A stretch of 64,000 nucleotides of DNA from Spironucleus salmonicida (GCA_000497125.2 CM035319.1:488001-552000), one strand, 5' to 3'. Numbered from the stretch's first letter, positions 1 to 12,531 are shown. Notes: a model not told the origin generated them from the sequence alone. Translations and numbers: made by a program.

Positions 1-14
1 TTGTTTCCGTCCAT
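1..14 (-). CDS. Possible start of a gene leaving the left edge
   Basis: A reverse-strand ATG at 12-14 begins M-D-G-N and runs off the window. AT-rich sequence lies just upstream of it, as for other genes here. It is divergent to the NPL4-like gene. Only four codons are visible, so this rests on position alone. Confidence 0.25.
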
Positions 15-135
15 TTTAAATTATGATTATAGAATTTGAGCAATCACTAAAATATAAATATATAATATAGCATATATCTACCAAAATTAATAATATTAAA
101 TATAACATAATATACTTATAGTAACACCTCTATAA

Positions 136-1644
136 ATGTTGACTATAAGAGTTAGAGCTCCAAGCGGTTAAAAAAACTTTGTTGTTGAATAAGATAAACC
201 AATTATCACATTTTTGAATGTTATTGCATAAAATTATTAGCTAACTGCTTCGAAAATAGCAGGAAGATTATATACAGATTTTTCATTTAAGACTGCAGTA
301 TTCTCCACAAATTTGGATAAAAAATCGTAAGTACAAGATTTTTTTAAACATGGATAATTAATTTTCCTTAAATAACCTCCATAAGAAGAATAAATTACAG
401 TACCATTTGAATAAAAAGTGAAAGCGATGGCATTCGAGGAGCTCTAAGAGTTGATTAGAAAACCAATATCAGGATATAAAACAAAATCCTGTACCCATCC
501 ATAATCAATTTTATGCTTAAAGTGTTTGGCTGAGTGGGAAGTATATATTCTTGAACTCGCCAATATGTCAAAGCTTCAGTTTGACAACATAAAACTACAA
601 AAATAGGCCTCCACTACAAATACTAAGAAAATAACCGATATTCGCTTAGAAACGTAGGATTAGCTTGTAATTAAGTACCAAGCAACGCCAAAAATAAAAA
701 CTACTCTTATTTCAACCTCAGTAGGCCAGTCTATTACAAATCTAGCCCAATAATTTTCTTTCAATATAGAACTTACAGCAACCTTATTCGGTATCGAAAA
801 CCGCGTATTTGCGTGTGCTTTTCCATTTTTTGAGTCTAAAGCTGGAAAAATATCTCAAAAATAAGGTCCCCTATTTAGTGAAATTAACGCTCTCATATCT
901 AAAATCGCCCTTTTTAATTTTGGATTATCACCAATTGGTATTGCATTCCTTACACCAAAACGCTAATTTTCAGCCAAAAACATTGTCCATTCACTTCATG
1001 CTCAGTCTCAAATACTCCTGCATGCACAATTGATTAATATTAGTAGCCCTTCATAATAGCGCGAAAATGCATTTTTAGAGCAAAAATTTTAAATGTTAAA
1101 TGGTTAGACTTAAAAAATTATTATCAAACAAACAAAATGCGACGGTGTGAAAATTGAAGCATTCGAACTCAGTTAGTAGATTCAATTTTTGTGGGAGCGA
1201 AAAGTAGTGAATGAGTTACAATAGCCTGGTTTTGAGGTCTAATTTAATAAGAAATAAATAATAAATGATGCATTTTTAGATAAAATCGACACCGATGCAT
1301 TTATTGTAAGTGTTGGGGTATAAAACTCAGCAGATTTCGTTAACTAGGAAGGTAATAAGGAAAATATTGGCTAAATGGTTGAAAATCTTATGGACTTCGT
1401 TTTCATGTAATAGTTTTGCTAGGTAGATGATATGTTTTTGACTGTTTAAAAAGTTGGTGAATTGGCTAAAAATAATAAAAGTATAAGGGAAATTATCTTA
1501 GGTCTTTTAAAGTAGAGCTAATTAAAAATTGTAAATGATTTAAGCTTTTTAGCATGTATCGTACTTAGTGGAGTTTTAACTGAAGCAGAAGTAGTAGGGA
1601 AGAAGTAATAAGATATTCTCGCCCTCCTTGAGAAAAAATTGTGA
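136..1644 (+). CDS. NPL4: NPL4-like cofactor of the Cdc48/p97 ATPase
   Basis: The 502-residue protein begins with a ubiquitin-like or UBX-like stretch (residues 1-75). A short zinc knuckle follows, with C119, H121, C127 and C130, in the place of the NPL4 N-terminal zinc finger. A long alpha/beta region compatible with the NPL4 MPN-like domain comes next. In other eukaryotes Npl4 pairs with Ufd1 to deliver ubiquitinated substrates to Cdc48 in ER-associated degradation. Many glutamines are TAA or TAG, so only fragments appear under the standard code. It ends 40 bp before the next gene on the same strand. The zinc knuckle and domain order support the call; overall similarity is distant. Confidence 0.55.
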
Positions 1645-1684
1645 TGATATTGTGTTATTGTATGAATATTTAATTATATTTAAA

Positions 1685-2410
1685 ATGAATCAAAAAATTG
1701 GTGTTCTCGGATGTGGCAATATGGGTGGTGCTATTGTTAGGGGTTTACTAAACAAGATTGATTAAGTATATGCATATGATAGAAATCTTAAAAATCGTGA
1801 ATCGTTAAATTAGATGACAAATGTTACATTATATAATTCTGCTGAAGAGCTAGCTAGAAATATTGATGTTCTCATCATAGCCATTAAACCAAATTCAATA
1901 ATAGATGTTCTCAAGTAACTTGAAGTTTGCAAAACCTACAACTTAGTTATTTCCGTTGCTGCAAATGTTACCCTTAGTTAACTTCAATCAGGTACTTCTT
2001 CTTAAGTAATTAGAACAATTCCAAATACAGCAGCAATTCTTAACAAGTCAATAACTATATCTACTGCAGAATCTCCTATTTTATCACTAATTGGGGATGT
2101 GGTAGTTCTCCCTGAAGAAAAATTTCATGCTGGCATGATTTTAGGTGGTTGCTAGCCGGCATTTGCAATGAAGTACATAAGAGCAGCCCAATTAGCAGGA
2201 ATTGAAATGGGACTTACCAGTTAGTAGGCGTAGGATATAAGTGTCGGTGCGGTGAGTGGTGCAATGGAGATTCTGAACCATGGTGGAACACCAGACTTGG
2301 AATGTAATAGGGTTATGAGTCCAGGTGGTGTCACAGTCAAGGGAGTTAATAAATTAGAAGAATTAGGATTTACTGGTGTTGTTATTTAAGCTCTTAAAGC
2401 GTGTAAATGA
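1685..2410 (+). CDS. proC: Pyrroline-5-carboxylate reductase
   Basis: The 241-residue protein catalyses the last step of proline synthesis, reducing pyrroline-5-carboxylate with NAD(P)H. The N-terminus carries the Rossmann signature GVLGCGNMGGAI (residues 6-17). The C-terminal domain has the family motif S-P-G-G-V-T near residue 212, and an R-T-I-P-N-T stretch lies mid-protein. Length is slightly short for the family (about 260-280). The start follows an AT-rich leader closely, and the stop is 14 bp from the convergent UNG stop. Confidence 0.93.
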
Positions 2411-2424
2411 TCAAAATTACGCAA

Positions 2425-3135
2425 TCACTTTATTATTTTACATTTAATAAAATCCGTAACGCCTTAATTCAAGCTTTGTTCTGCTTCCTTTATTTGCTCA
2501 AATGTATTCTCTTCCAAAAACCTAAACATCATTGGATGACAACTCTTTACAACTCTAACATTCTCACCCAGAATAATATATTTTTCATAACTTTTTGCAA
2601 ACTCACCCATCAACAAAAATACCACACCTGGTGATTCCATACAGATTGACTTAAACGCTTCAGCAATAACAGGCTCCCAGAACTTGATATGTTTATTAAC
2701 AGATGCCTTATCCTCATGAGTGAGGGATGCATTCAAAAATAAAATACCACAGTCTTCAGCCAATGCAGTAAAATAAGACTTTGTTTACTTTATTGCAAAT
2801 TAGGATTCTATTAAATCTCTTACATCATTCATTGTATTGAAGAAAAGCCTATTATGTTACAGTATGGCTTTTATTATGTTTCGCATAGAAATCGATTGTT
2901 TTTTATCAGCTAATGTAGAAGATTATAGGTCTAAAAAAGAAATCCCAGCAGCTGACTATTTACGCGGATACGGATCTTGACCTAGAATGACAATTCTCAC
3001 CTGTTTAGGGGATTTAACAAGTTTAAATGCCTCAAAAATCAGACCAGGACGCGGTATGAAATCTGCATTAGAACAATAATGCTCTTTATTACTTTACTAA
3101 TTCAGCGTGTCTATAACAGATTAAAAACTCTCCAT
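2425..3135 (-). CDS. UNG: Uracil-DNA glycosylase, family 1
   Basis: The 236-residue enzyme removes uracil from DNA in base excision repair. Motif A is GQDPYPRKQSAAGISF (residues 52-67), with the catalytic aspartate at D54. The usual histidine after the tyrosine is replaced by P-R-K. The mid-region LFLNASLT matches the conserved LLLNTxLT block. The C-terminal S-C-H-P (H200) supplies the catalytic histidine, but the usual P-S-x-L-S-A loop is altered. Length equals a bare catalytic domain with no targeting peptide. A typical AT element (3159-3180) lies just upstream of the ATG. Confidence 0.9.
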
Positions 3136-3158
3136 TTTAATACACTAAATTCCTTTTC

Positions 3159-3180
3159 TATTATTATATATTATTATATC
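3159..3180 (-). promoter_or_regulatory. AT-only promoter-like element of UNG
   Basis: A run built of TATTATATTATTAT repeats lies 24-45 nt upstream of the UNG start. It resembles the elements before most other genes here, and I infer that it is the core promoter or initiator region. Confidence 0.4.
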
Positions 3181-3392
3181 GAAAATAGATAATTTATATA
3201 TTAATACAAAATCATCAGAACTGCTGCGCTGCCTCTATTTCCACCTAATACTGATTTCCATAAAAACCCACTCACCAAATTTTTCCAAATTGTATTCTAG
3301 ACCGCATTTTAAACTACAATTTTCCCTTCCTTTTCCCACTCCCTCCGCTCCAAATCCGCCAAATCTCCCAAACCCACGCCTCACTCAAGCCC

Positions 3393-4241
3393 TCAAATCG
3401 GCCACACAAGCTCGTTTTCGCGGTCTACAACGACCGGCAGCATGTGCTCCTGGAGGTACCACTCCTGGCTGGCGTACGCCCCCCACTCCTCCCACGCGAC
3501 CGTGCAGAGAACGCGCCCTTTCCAGCGGTCCAGGCTCAGCCCGCGCGCCGACCCCTTAAACACGCAGAAAAACTCGCAGGAGCCGTAGTTCTGCACCGAG
3601 CCCGGCCGGACCCCCAGCCGCTCCCGAATGTGCTAATCGAGCTCGGCCTCGCCGCGTACTTGAACGTCATCCGTAAACTTGAAGCTGCAGATTCCAGCGA
3701 ATTTTTCAACGAAATTTGCGTTTTGCGCGTTCACGGGAACCGCAAAATCGTAGAATCCGGCCGTTTGGACCGCGGAAAGGAAGCTTTCCACGTCGCCGGG
3801 CGCGATCGATTTCGCGTTCACGGCCTCGCCGCAGGCGGCGCGGAACACGAAAAGGGGCGTGAAGCGGACGAGCTGCTCGCAGAAATTCACCTTTCCGCAG
3901 TCCGTGAAAAGGAGCGGGTGCAGCAGCCTCCCTTCCAGCGCCCGCAGCGCCTCGAGGGACGCGTTTTTGGTCTGGTGGAACGAGTTGTAAAAGAAGAAGA
4001 AATGGGACGTATTTGGTGTTATATCAGTTAGTTCTGATACGTAGCACGCGTGTGTGAATGCTGGCGGCTTCTGCTCCTCGCGCCATTTCAGCATTTCAGG
4101 GTCCGTGTCCGGGTCGTAGTTCGGGTCGTAACCGATTTTCTGGCCCTCGAAAAACGGAAAATCTCCGTTCTGCATCTCCGCGAGCCAGTCCGGAACGTCG
4201 CCGTCGTCGAAGTCGAACTGCTGCAGGACCAGAATAAGCAT
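3393..4241 (-). CDS. Unrecognised acidic protein, GC-rich gene
   Basis: The 282-residue protein is acidic at the N-terminus (FDFDDGDVPDWLAEM), then mixed alpha/beta, ending in a Trp-rich segment around D-R-W-K-G-R-V-L and A-W-E-E-W. The C-terminal third weakly recalls the F-actin capping protein alpha signature N-G-R-W-R-S followed by H-Y-Y-E-D-G-N-V, but the N-terminal half does not fit, so no function is assigned. The start is the ATG at 4239-4241; an upstream TTG is less likely. The whole gene is conspicuously GC-rich compared with its neighbours. Confidence 0.75.
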
Positions 4242-4346
4242 TTTTGTGGGTAACAATTAAGCGTATAATAATGATAATTTTGATTAGAAAATTTTTTATA
4301 ATTAGTTATAATAATACAATAAATATAATAATACAATATAACGAAA

Positions 4347-4643
4347 ATGAACATCCACGTAATTGACCAAATTAGGGAGTAACAGCATGAGAGAATTGTC
4401 TAAATAGCCAGGCATTATAGTGAGAAACCTAGTGCGGCGCTGATAAAGCTGGTTGACGATTTGCTAAATATTCAAAATTTAGAAATTCCATAAGTAAACT
4501 CCCATATTTAGGGATTTGTTGATATTGAAAGAAAAAATTTATAGATTTAGATAGAAAAAGAGTAGGCAGATAATATGAAATCTGGTATAGAGGCTGAGCT
4601 TAAAAAAATATAAAGATTGTGTTAAAAATATCGTGTGTAGTGA
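4347..4643 (+). CDS. Small coiled-coil protein
   Basis: The 98-residue protein is helical and charged, with heptad-like spacing from residue 55 onward (E-K-E-Q-A-D near residue 72). It starts 6 nt after an AT-element (TATAATAATACAATATA) and is divergent to the GC-rich gene at 3393-4241. The family is not recognised; small size and helical content suggest a subunit of a larger complex. Confidence 0.7.
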
Positions 4644-4819
4644 AGATTAATAAATTAGTTTATTGTAGAATTTATTCTAAGATATTATCAGTAGAATACT
4701 ACTAAATGTATTATAACTCTATATTTAAATACTTTTAATTACGTTTGTTGTTTAAAAATTGTTGGCCTATAATAATATAATATGCTTAATTTAATAATAT
4801 ATTTTTACGTTCACCATTA

Positions 4820-5224
4820 ATGAAGCTTACAGTTTCAATTCTACCATAGAACTAAAAGTTTGCAATATATGATTTTATTGACATCTTTAACGATAATAAA
4901 TAAAAATATATTGAAGCATTGTAAAATAAAATAACTAAAAAAGTAGTAGATGCCTTTATTTTTTAATCCGCTTATGGATACAATATCAATGTCCAAATAA
5001 AGACTACAACACGTAAAAAAATCATATCATTAGTGGATCCTATTTTAACATTGACTAAGGAACTGTTTGAGTAAATATTCTCAGAAGAATAGTTCGTGGT
5101 TGTTCTTAAAAAGCTTGTAAATAATATGTGTACTTCAGTGGCAATGGGTCCTACCACAATTGGTTGGTCGACTTTAGTATCAACCGATAATTCATATTCA
5201 TAAGCGGTTGAAGTATCCCAGTGA
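4820..5224 (+). CDS. Unrecognised 134-residue protein
   Basis: A single open frame runs from ATG to TGA with normal amino-acid balance. The N-terminus looks like a beta strand (M-K-L-T-V-S-I-L-P), then a helix, then hydrophobic strands. No motif is recognised. It is convergent with the RING gene, with a 77 bp gap. Confidence 0.65.
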
Positions 5225-5301
5225 ATGTTTTTATTTATAAATTAAAATACAATGATAGGATGACTTTTTTAAATAATATTACTGTTATATTATAAAAATA
5301 A

Positions 5302-7119
5302 TCACATATCAAACGGAATTTCGTCTTAAGACTCTTCTATACCCTCATCTTCAATAATTTATTCATCCCAAACTATCTTGACTAATTTCTACCTACACAT
5401 TGGACATTCTTTAACTTTCCTGAAACATTTAAAACAAATATCATGGTTACAACCAAATTTAACCATTTCATTACTTTCAAAACAAATAGGGCAACAAATT
5501 CCATTCTACAAATCGTCATCTAATTAAATTTATTATTCTTATATTTTAGCTGGCTACTGCTTCTTACCAAGCTGAATTAATAAATTATCAACATCAGATT
5601 AAAAAATCTATTCATAAGTAATTATATGCTTGTTGTTTAAAACTAACTAATCGAACTAAGACTCAAAGTAGCAACCAGATGAAAGATCAATGGACCCCTC
5701 AGGAAGTAGCTTTTCATACTTTAATAAAAATTAAAAATGATACTCTAAGTCGCTAAATTTTCCCTTAATTACACGATATATTATAGCAGATTACTACTAT
5801 TAAGTATGTTGTTTAAAATGCTACAGACAAAAAAGAAGTGAGAATTTACACTTTCTAGAAAGTTCAAAGGCTTGATTTATAATTTATAAATCAACATCTT
5901 CTTCATAATAACAATTAATAAGAATAAAATAGAATATTAAAGATCCTGGAATGATCTCAATAGATATGAGCTTATCCCTAATATCCGGAACTCCAGAATG
6001 CAGTAGTGATAGTAACGGATAAAAGGAAGTCAATTTATGTAGGTCTGGTTGTAAAAGAAGATCTATGTTATTAATATTCATAACCAACTCTTTGAAAAAC
6101 CCCTGATTATAAAAGGTATTTGCACCTAAAATGATAATCTGATTCGTTAAATTTGAAAATTTTTGAAGCAGAAACCTAATATCCTCTTCAAACTATGCGC
6201 TGTCATACGCCCGTACATACTGATTGAGATAATGAGAGTATAGGATTCTACGCATTTTATTGTCGAACTCGTAAATTTCTTGCCTACCTTCAGACTCAGG
6301 AATAACATGGCTGGTTAGCAACAGAGATATTTAAGTCATAAAATTAGTATTATTATTAAGTCTAGCATATCTAATGAGCCCTCGCCAAATTTGTGCAGTT
6401 ACACCTGATTGGACATGCGCTGTTGTCTTCGCCAAATAGAAGATGTAGTCAATTAGCTACGATACTTCCTCCTCTTCTAGGAGGCAGAAAAACGTAAACG
6501 CCAAATGAACTTGAACTTTATGGTACTTTTCGAGAGTTTTGCTACTTGTATGCTAGAACACGTATGTCAGTAGCTTGTCAGTTGCCGGTAAAGGTGACAT
6601 GGTCAGGCACTGAAGGATTGAGAAAAGATACGGAAGAGTGCTCGATTACTGAATAGCGCTGTTAATGATTTCTGGGGTTATTTTTTCCCAGCTTTATATG
6701 AAATTTTTGTTAAAACTTCTAGACACAAGGCATGATAAAACGTCGTCGAGAACGTTTGAATCATCTATTTTTGCAATGAAGTGGCCCTTTAAATTGAATG
6801 CTTGCGACTGGCACTAGTAAATGAACACATCATTAATATAGATTTTGGTCATACTAATATTTTCGACCTATTGAAGAGTAATTTTGTCGCCACGTTAAAT
6901 ATTAATATTTCCAGATTGAAGTTCGCCCTCTTTAATTATAATAGTATTGCCTAAGATAGCAAACGACTCTGAAGATAATAAAAATGGTTAGTTTAAAACA
7001 TAAAAATTGCCGTATTTGTACCTTGCTTGTATATTAACAATTTTATTCTCATATATCCCAAAACCGAGTGGTTCTGGCAACTGTGAAATGTAATGACAAA
7101 TTTCATCTATCGAAAACAT
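5302..7119 (-). CDS. RING-finger protein, probable E3 ubiquitin ligase
   Basis: The 605-residue protein ends in a C3HC4 RING finger at about residues 543-576: C-P-I-C, then C-N-H-D-I-C-F-K-C, then C-P-M-C-R. An acidic tail follows. The first 520 residues are alpha-helical and unmatched, probably a substrate- or partner-binding region; the N-terminal 100 residues may form a small beta domain. RING proteins of this type recruit E2 enzymes. ATG 7117-7119 is preferred over an upstream in-frame ATG at 7222-7224 because an AT element lies between them. Confidence 0.85.
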
Positions 7120-7320
7120 TTTACTTAAAACAATTATATAGTATATATAAGTAATTAAGTCACTTCGACAATTTATGGCAGACTGAAAAGAAAACTCACA
7201 CAAGCCTTTTGATTCCAAGTTCACGCGTCAATGTCTTTATTTTCATAACCTGTAAAATAGGTTTTAATATAATAATTTTAATTATTATTATATATGATAT
7301 TCCAGTATATTTTTTCAAAA

Positions 7321-7800
7321 ATGCTCTCGCTAAAAAAAGGACGCCCTAAGTTTAAAAGCTCTGAAAAATTGTCATATGCACCTGACGACATAATGGACAA
7401 TATTTATTTGTAAAATTCTACACCATTTCCAGAATCATAGCCTCAACGATTTCGCACTATTATACCTCATCCGAAATAATAAAATTTTACCTCCAAAAAC
7501 GTGAACTATAACGCGGCTCATGTTAATTTCAAGTCATAAAAAATCATTTTCGGGGAACAGATTAACCACCACGTGCGCCGTGCAGCGATGGAATTTCAGA
7601 AGCTACAGGACTCCTACAAGGAGCGTAATTTAACATAGAAGGCAGCTATTTGCTACAGAGAAAACCGTAAGCTTTCTGGCCAAATTTCTTCCCAATTTGG
7701 GGTCAAAATGTACCAAATTGACCTGCCTTTTATCGGGATCAACTAGGTTTGCAGCGAAGTAATGAGCGCTTTCAAGCAGAAAGAATAAATTTTTAAGTGA
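7321..7800 (+). CDS. Unrecognised basic protein, 159 residues
   Basis: The protein starts with a basic stretch (M-L-S-L-K-K-G-R-P-K-F-K) and has a central region rich in N, F and K, then a helix around residues 95-125. There is no membrane segment or known motif. It is divergent from the RING gene; the leader contains TTATTATTATATATGATA about 30-50 nt before the ATG. Confidence 0.65.
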
Positions 7801-8754
7801 GGAAAACTACAAATATGCTAATTATTTATCTGATATAATAGGGAAATAAACATTTAGGTCTTAAGCGAAAGCTAGAAATTTATCTTGATGGGAAGTTTGG
7901 GTAATTGGAGCGTTTAAAAGATAACATCTTCAAGTTCATAATAACGAAAGTAAATTAAAACTATTTAAAAAGAAAGTAATTTTTTATAATTTTTTAATAC
8001 GAAAAGATAGCTGTGCATAAATGTTCAAATATTATTAATAAAGCAGATTGAAATTTGGTTAAAGTCATATGACATTTAAAAGAGTATGGAGATATAACAA
8101 AAACTGTTATGGGGAAAGTGAAATTTAAATTAGATGATGAAATAAATTTTATATTAATATAGTAGGGTAAATCAGTTTTAATACCCTATTTTCAGCAATT
8201 TTGTTTGTTAAAAGATTTACAAAAATCTTGAAATTGAATGAAGGGTTGAAAATGAAAATACTAAGTAAGAAATTCATTAGATTTTAAATTTTGTGTATTT
8301 AGCTTATTATCTTAGAAATTTGATAATCATAAGAAAGTATATTAGGTTGACACAATTTTAAGTCGGGTGGCAAATAAAATATTTTGTTGCTTACATTTAA
8401 TTAATTTATAATAATAAAACTCTAAATGAAACAAAATTAATAATTTATCATTCATTATCAGGCCAAGGTTAAACATAAGTTTTATATTTAAAAAGAATCA
8501 ATAAATTAACTAATGAAACTGTTTTAATCGTAAATATAAATTTATTGGCAAACGTAGATAAAGATTAGATAATCGTAATTAATTAAGTAGCACAAATAAT
8601 TCATTTTTGTGAACATCAATGAATTAATAAGATAAGGAGTTAAAAATAAATACTAATCACTAGATATATAAATAGTGAGGGAAGAATATTCTTCTTATAG
8701 TACATGCATGAAAATATTAGGTTAGTAATAAAAATAATATACGTTATAGACTAA
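7801..8754. other. AT-rich stretch without a confident gene
   Basis: I see no gene with a start and good codon character. Two plus-strand open stretches look faintly coding: about 8066-8234 (includes M-G-K-V-K-F-K-L-D-D-E) and about 8246-8626 (includes S-L-S-G-Q-G-Q-T-Q-V-L-Y-L). They are in different frames and the second has no ATG. With only one stop codon in AT-rich DNA, such frames can arise by chance. Confidence 0.5.
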
Positions 8755-9285
8755 TCATTATAACAATGCACAAAAATCAAAATTACCAGTACATAATAGT
8801 GACTTAGAATGAATATTAGATGTAATAAAGTGAATCTTAAATCCTTGACTATAAGATTTAATTTAAATAAGATCTAAGACAGCTAATGGTTTTAGCTTAG
8901 ATAAATGCTATTTCTATACCGTCGTAATAAAAATAGGCGAAATTGACGATACAAACGTTAAAAAAGATATTTAAATATTAAAGGGGAGGTGAGCCATAAA
9001 TGCTTCTGCTGAAAACATAACTATCATTGATGGATGTTAATGAGACTTTTAATTAAAATAATCTAGCATTATATCTGGAGTTAATTATCTTACATTAGCT
9101 GGTAAATTATTAAGCAAAAATGGCGTTAGTAAAACACAAAAATCATAAAATTCATTATTTAAGAGATTAATTATTGGTAAAGGGCAATCTGATTCTGTTA
9201 AAATAGTGAATTTTGAAGAAGGAGAATTAAACACACAATTTGGAGGAGGATTTGATAATAATGATAATATAGAAATGTGTTTCAT
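8755..9285 (-). CDS. Possible AT-rich gene, function unknown
   Basis: A 176-codon frame from ATG to TGA begins 3-30 nt after a TATAATTATATATGTATATATTCG leader, as real genes do here. The peptide is rich in L, I, N, S and F with some structure (L-P-I-I-N-L-L, F-S-A-E-A-F-M-A-H). An opposing plus-strand frame over the same region is broken by TGA twice. I judge the minus frame the more likely gene but cannot exclude chance or a relic. Confidence 0.35.
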
Positions 9286-10001
9286 TCGAATATATACATA
9301 TATAATTATATGATAATTATTAGTATGGAATTATTAAACTCCATAAATAGTGATTGAAATATATCTAATAATAGGCGAGATATGTAAGTTTGTATATGAT
9401 CACAGTTAACGTTAATAATAGAGAACATTCTGCAACTGTCGATAAATTATATTTAATAAATTAAATAAATGATTATATATTTGTGAACAAGGAATCACTA
9501 TATATCTTTCAGTAGCTAAAGTCCTATCAGTTGTCATATTTAATTCATATATATACACTAATTAATATATAAACTCACTTATTATCATTATACATAAGTT
9601 TTCCACCTATAATATTGATTTATCAATATATTATCGTAAAACATCTAGATACCTAATTATAAAGAATTTTAAGAATTTTAAGTTTGTGATTTTATATAAT
9701 TAATATGAGAGAAACTTTATGTTATTAACGTTAAACTTAGAGTATAATAATACTGGAGTTCAAGTATAAGTCTTCACTATTTTTAATAGCCTAATTATAC
9801 ATGTAATAACCAAACCAGATTTATAATTTAACTGAATAATCACATAATTAAGACAAATTATAAGGTTTAATTATTTAAATTTGTGATTTGTAATAACTAA
9901 TACAACTGTATTAAAAAAATAAATATTATTTGTCATTAAAATTAATAATATATGAATATAGTATTTTATAGAGGCAAATCATACAATCACCACTTCATCT
10001 A
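9286..10001. other. Intergenic, very AT-rich
   Basis: No coding frame or RNA signature is seen. It holds many A/T-only runs and serves as the upstream region of transketolase. Confidence 0.5.
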
Positions 10002-11972
10002 ATGACCTTTGACAATAAAGATATCTAAGCTGTCAATGAAATCCGTGTATTATGTGCTGATATAGTTCAGGGACCTAATTCTGGACACCCAGGTGCGCCT
10101 ATTGGTATGGCCCCAATGGCCTATGTCTTGTTCAAGAATCACCTTCGTTTAACACCCAAGGATCCATTCTGCCCAGCGCGTGATAGATTCGTTTTATCAA
10201 ACGGACATGCTTCCGCTTTATTATACTCGATGCTCCATTTATCTGGCTTTGACTATTCTATGAATGACTTAAAAGCTTTCAGAACTTTGCATTCTAAGAC
10301 CCCAGGTCACCCCGAAAGATGCGAATTTCACACTGGTAAATTATCTCCTGGTATTGAACTTACCACTGGACCTCTTGGTTAAGGTATTTCTTCCGCTGTT
10401 GGTTTAGCTATCAGCATGGAATCCATGAACGAATATGACAAGGATAAGGTAGTCGTTGATGACGACTCTAGAGTTTACGTATTCTGTGGCGATGGATGCC
10501 TCTAAGAAGGTGTTGCTTCTGAAGCATGCTCCCTTGCCGGAACCAAGAAATTACGCAGATTAATTGTTTTATATGATGATAATGGTATTACCATTGACGG
10601 TAAGACTGAAATCTCCTTTGCTGAAAATGTTTAAGGTCGCTTTGAAGCTTACGGTTGGAACGTTTTAACTGTTTCTCAGGGTAACACTGATCTTGATGCT
10701 ATTAACAAGGCTATCATTGAAGCTAAGAAATCTGATAAGCCTACTCTCATTAAAGTAAAGACAATTATCGGATATGGTGCTCCCAAATAAGACACTCATT
10801 CTGTCCACGGCTCCCCATTAGGCGCTGAAGGCTTAGTTACTTTAAAGGCTTTCTACAACTTGCCAACTGACAAGTCTTACAATATTTCCGAATAGACTAG
10901 AGCCATTTTCGCATCGATCATCAAGCGGTATGACACTTTTGTAGACACTTACAATACCCGCTTAAACGCTTGCTCTTACAAAAACGAAATCGTTGAAAGA
11001 TTCGATTTCGTTAAAAACATTACACCAGAAAAACTCTTAGCTGCAATTCAGCCAAAACTTGCTGAATTTGCCGCCAGCGGAGTCGGAAAATCGACTAGAC
11101 AGACTTCTCAGCTCTCAATTTAACTTCTTTCGGACACAATCCTCAAAAAGTACCTCATTATAGGCTCAGCCGATCTCGCACCATCTTGCCTGACTACCAT
11201 CAGCAACATCCCTAAATCCCAATACATCTTTTTCGGTGTTCGTGAATTTGCGATGGTTGCGATTTCCAACGGAATTGCTTCTTATGGCGCTTTCATCCCC
11301 TTCGACGCGACGTTTTTGGCCTTTTTCAACTACTGCTCTGGAGGAATCCGTTTGGGTGCAATTTCTCGCCTCTAGGCCATCCACATCTTCACGCACGACT
11401 CGATCCAATTGGGCGAAGACGGCGGCACTCACCAGCCCGTCGAAACCGTCGCGCAAATCCGCGCACTTCCAGGTACCTACGACTGGAGACCTGCTGACGC
11501 AACTGAGACGCTCGGCGCATACTGCGGTGCCGCCGGAAGGCACGCACAGCACGTCTTCGCGCTCAGCAGAAGTGGTGTAGGCCAATTCAAGTCTGACGCT
11601 GAAAAAACATCCAAATTCGGCGCTTACGTCGCCGTTGAGGGCTAAAATGCGAAGGTTACGGTTCTGAGCAGTGGTAGCGAGGTCGCAATTGCCGTCAAAG
11701 TCGCTGAAAAGATGGGTAACGTTAGAGTGGTTTCTATGCCTAGTTACAGCTTGTTTATGGAGCAATCTGAGGAGTATATTAAGCAGGTAATGCAGTGTGC
11801 CAGAGAGAAATGTATCAGTTTCGAGCCTTACGTCAAATTCGGTTTAGAGGGACTTTGTGGGAAGCACGTATCAATTGAGACCTATGGTTTGAGTGCGAAT
11901 GCTGCTGATTTGGCTAAACATTTTGGTATCACCGCCGAAAATTTAGAGGAATAAATTAAGAAAATGATGTGA
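10002..11972 (+). CDS. tkt: Transketolase
   Basis: The 656-residue enzyme transfers two-carbon units in the non-oxidative pentose phosphate pathway using thiamine diphosphate. The N-terminus has the substrate-loop signature [14 protein letters not shown], then [12 protein letters not shown] and LTTGPLGQG. The thiamine diphosphate motif begins G-D-G-C-L-Q-E-G (residues 163-170) and ends at the N in Y-D-D-N-G near 193. The Pyr domain has R414-E415-F416-A-M; E415 corresponds to the conserved cofactor glutamate, but the usual His of R-E-H-A-M is Phe. [12 protein letters not shown] is intact. Five or more Gln are TAA/TAG. The middle of the gene (about 11.0-11.5 kb) is much more GC-rich than either end. 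Confidence 0.97.
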
Positions 11973-12078
11973 TACATTTGTTTATAAAATATGTATTTAT
12001 GACGGAGAAAAATTCTACGAGAACGAATTATTATATATATATATAAACTAGTATATAATAGTTCGTTTGGGTCAACTA

Positions 12079-12531
12079 ATGAATTATGTAAAAAATGACC
12101 CTGACGTGATTCGTTGGCGGAAGCTCATAGATTAGCCAGATTGGTTACCAGAAATACCAACAACTGTGATTCCACTAAAACCTATTCAGTCGAAGCCTCC
12201 TTCCTCCTTCAGGAGGAATGCAAGAAAATCACCGTACTCCTAACATGCATAGCAAGGATCTGCACAAAAATATGATATTATATCATTTAATTATATACCA
12301 GAAACATTACTAGAAGGGTAGAAAATCAGTATCAGAAGTAACTAGAGAAAAATAAATTAAGTTAGAAATTAATATAACAGTTATACCCAGGCACGAGTAA
12401 ATATTAGGGTATAGTCACAGACATAAATTATAATGGCTAAAGAAATAGGAGTTTACACCCGGGAAGTAAAAGTGCAGAACAAGATTAAAAAAATTTATGA
12501 TGAGGTTGAAGAACTGATGGGGTATAATTGA
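12079..12531 (+). CDS. Unrecognised basic protein, 150 residues
   Basis: The first third is proline-rich (I-P-T-T-V-I-P-L-K-P-I). The middle is Gln/Ser/Arg-rich and looks disordered, and the last 35 residues are predicted helical and charged. It lies between transketolase and the helicase on the same strand. Most of its Gln codons are TAA/TAG. No family is recognised. Confidence 0.65.

Noticed and set aside
3444-4031. A 195-codon plus-strand ORF in the GC-rich patch
   Set aside because: It is antisense to the acidic protein gene at 3393-4241, has Arg/Pro/Glu bias and lacks a leader element.
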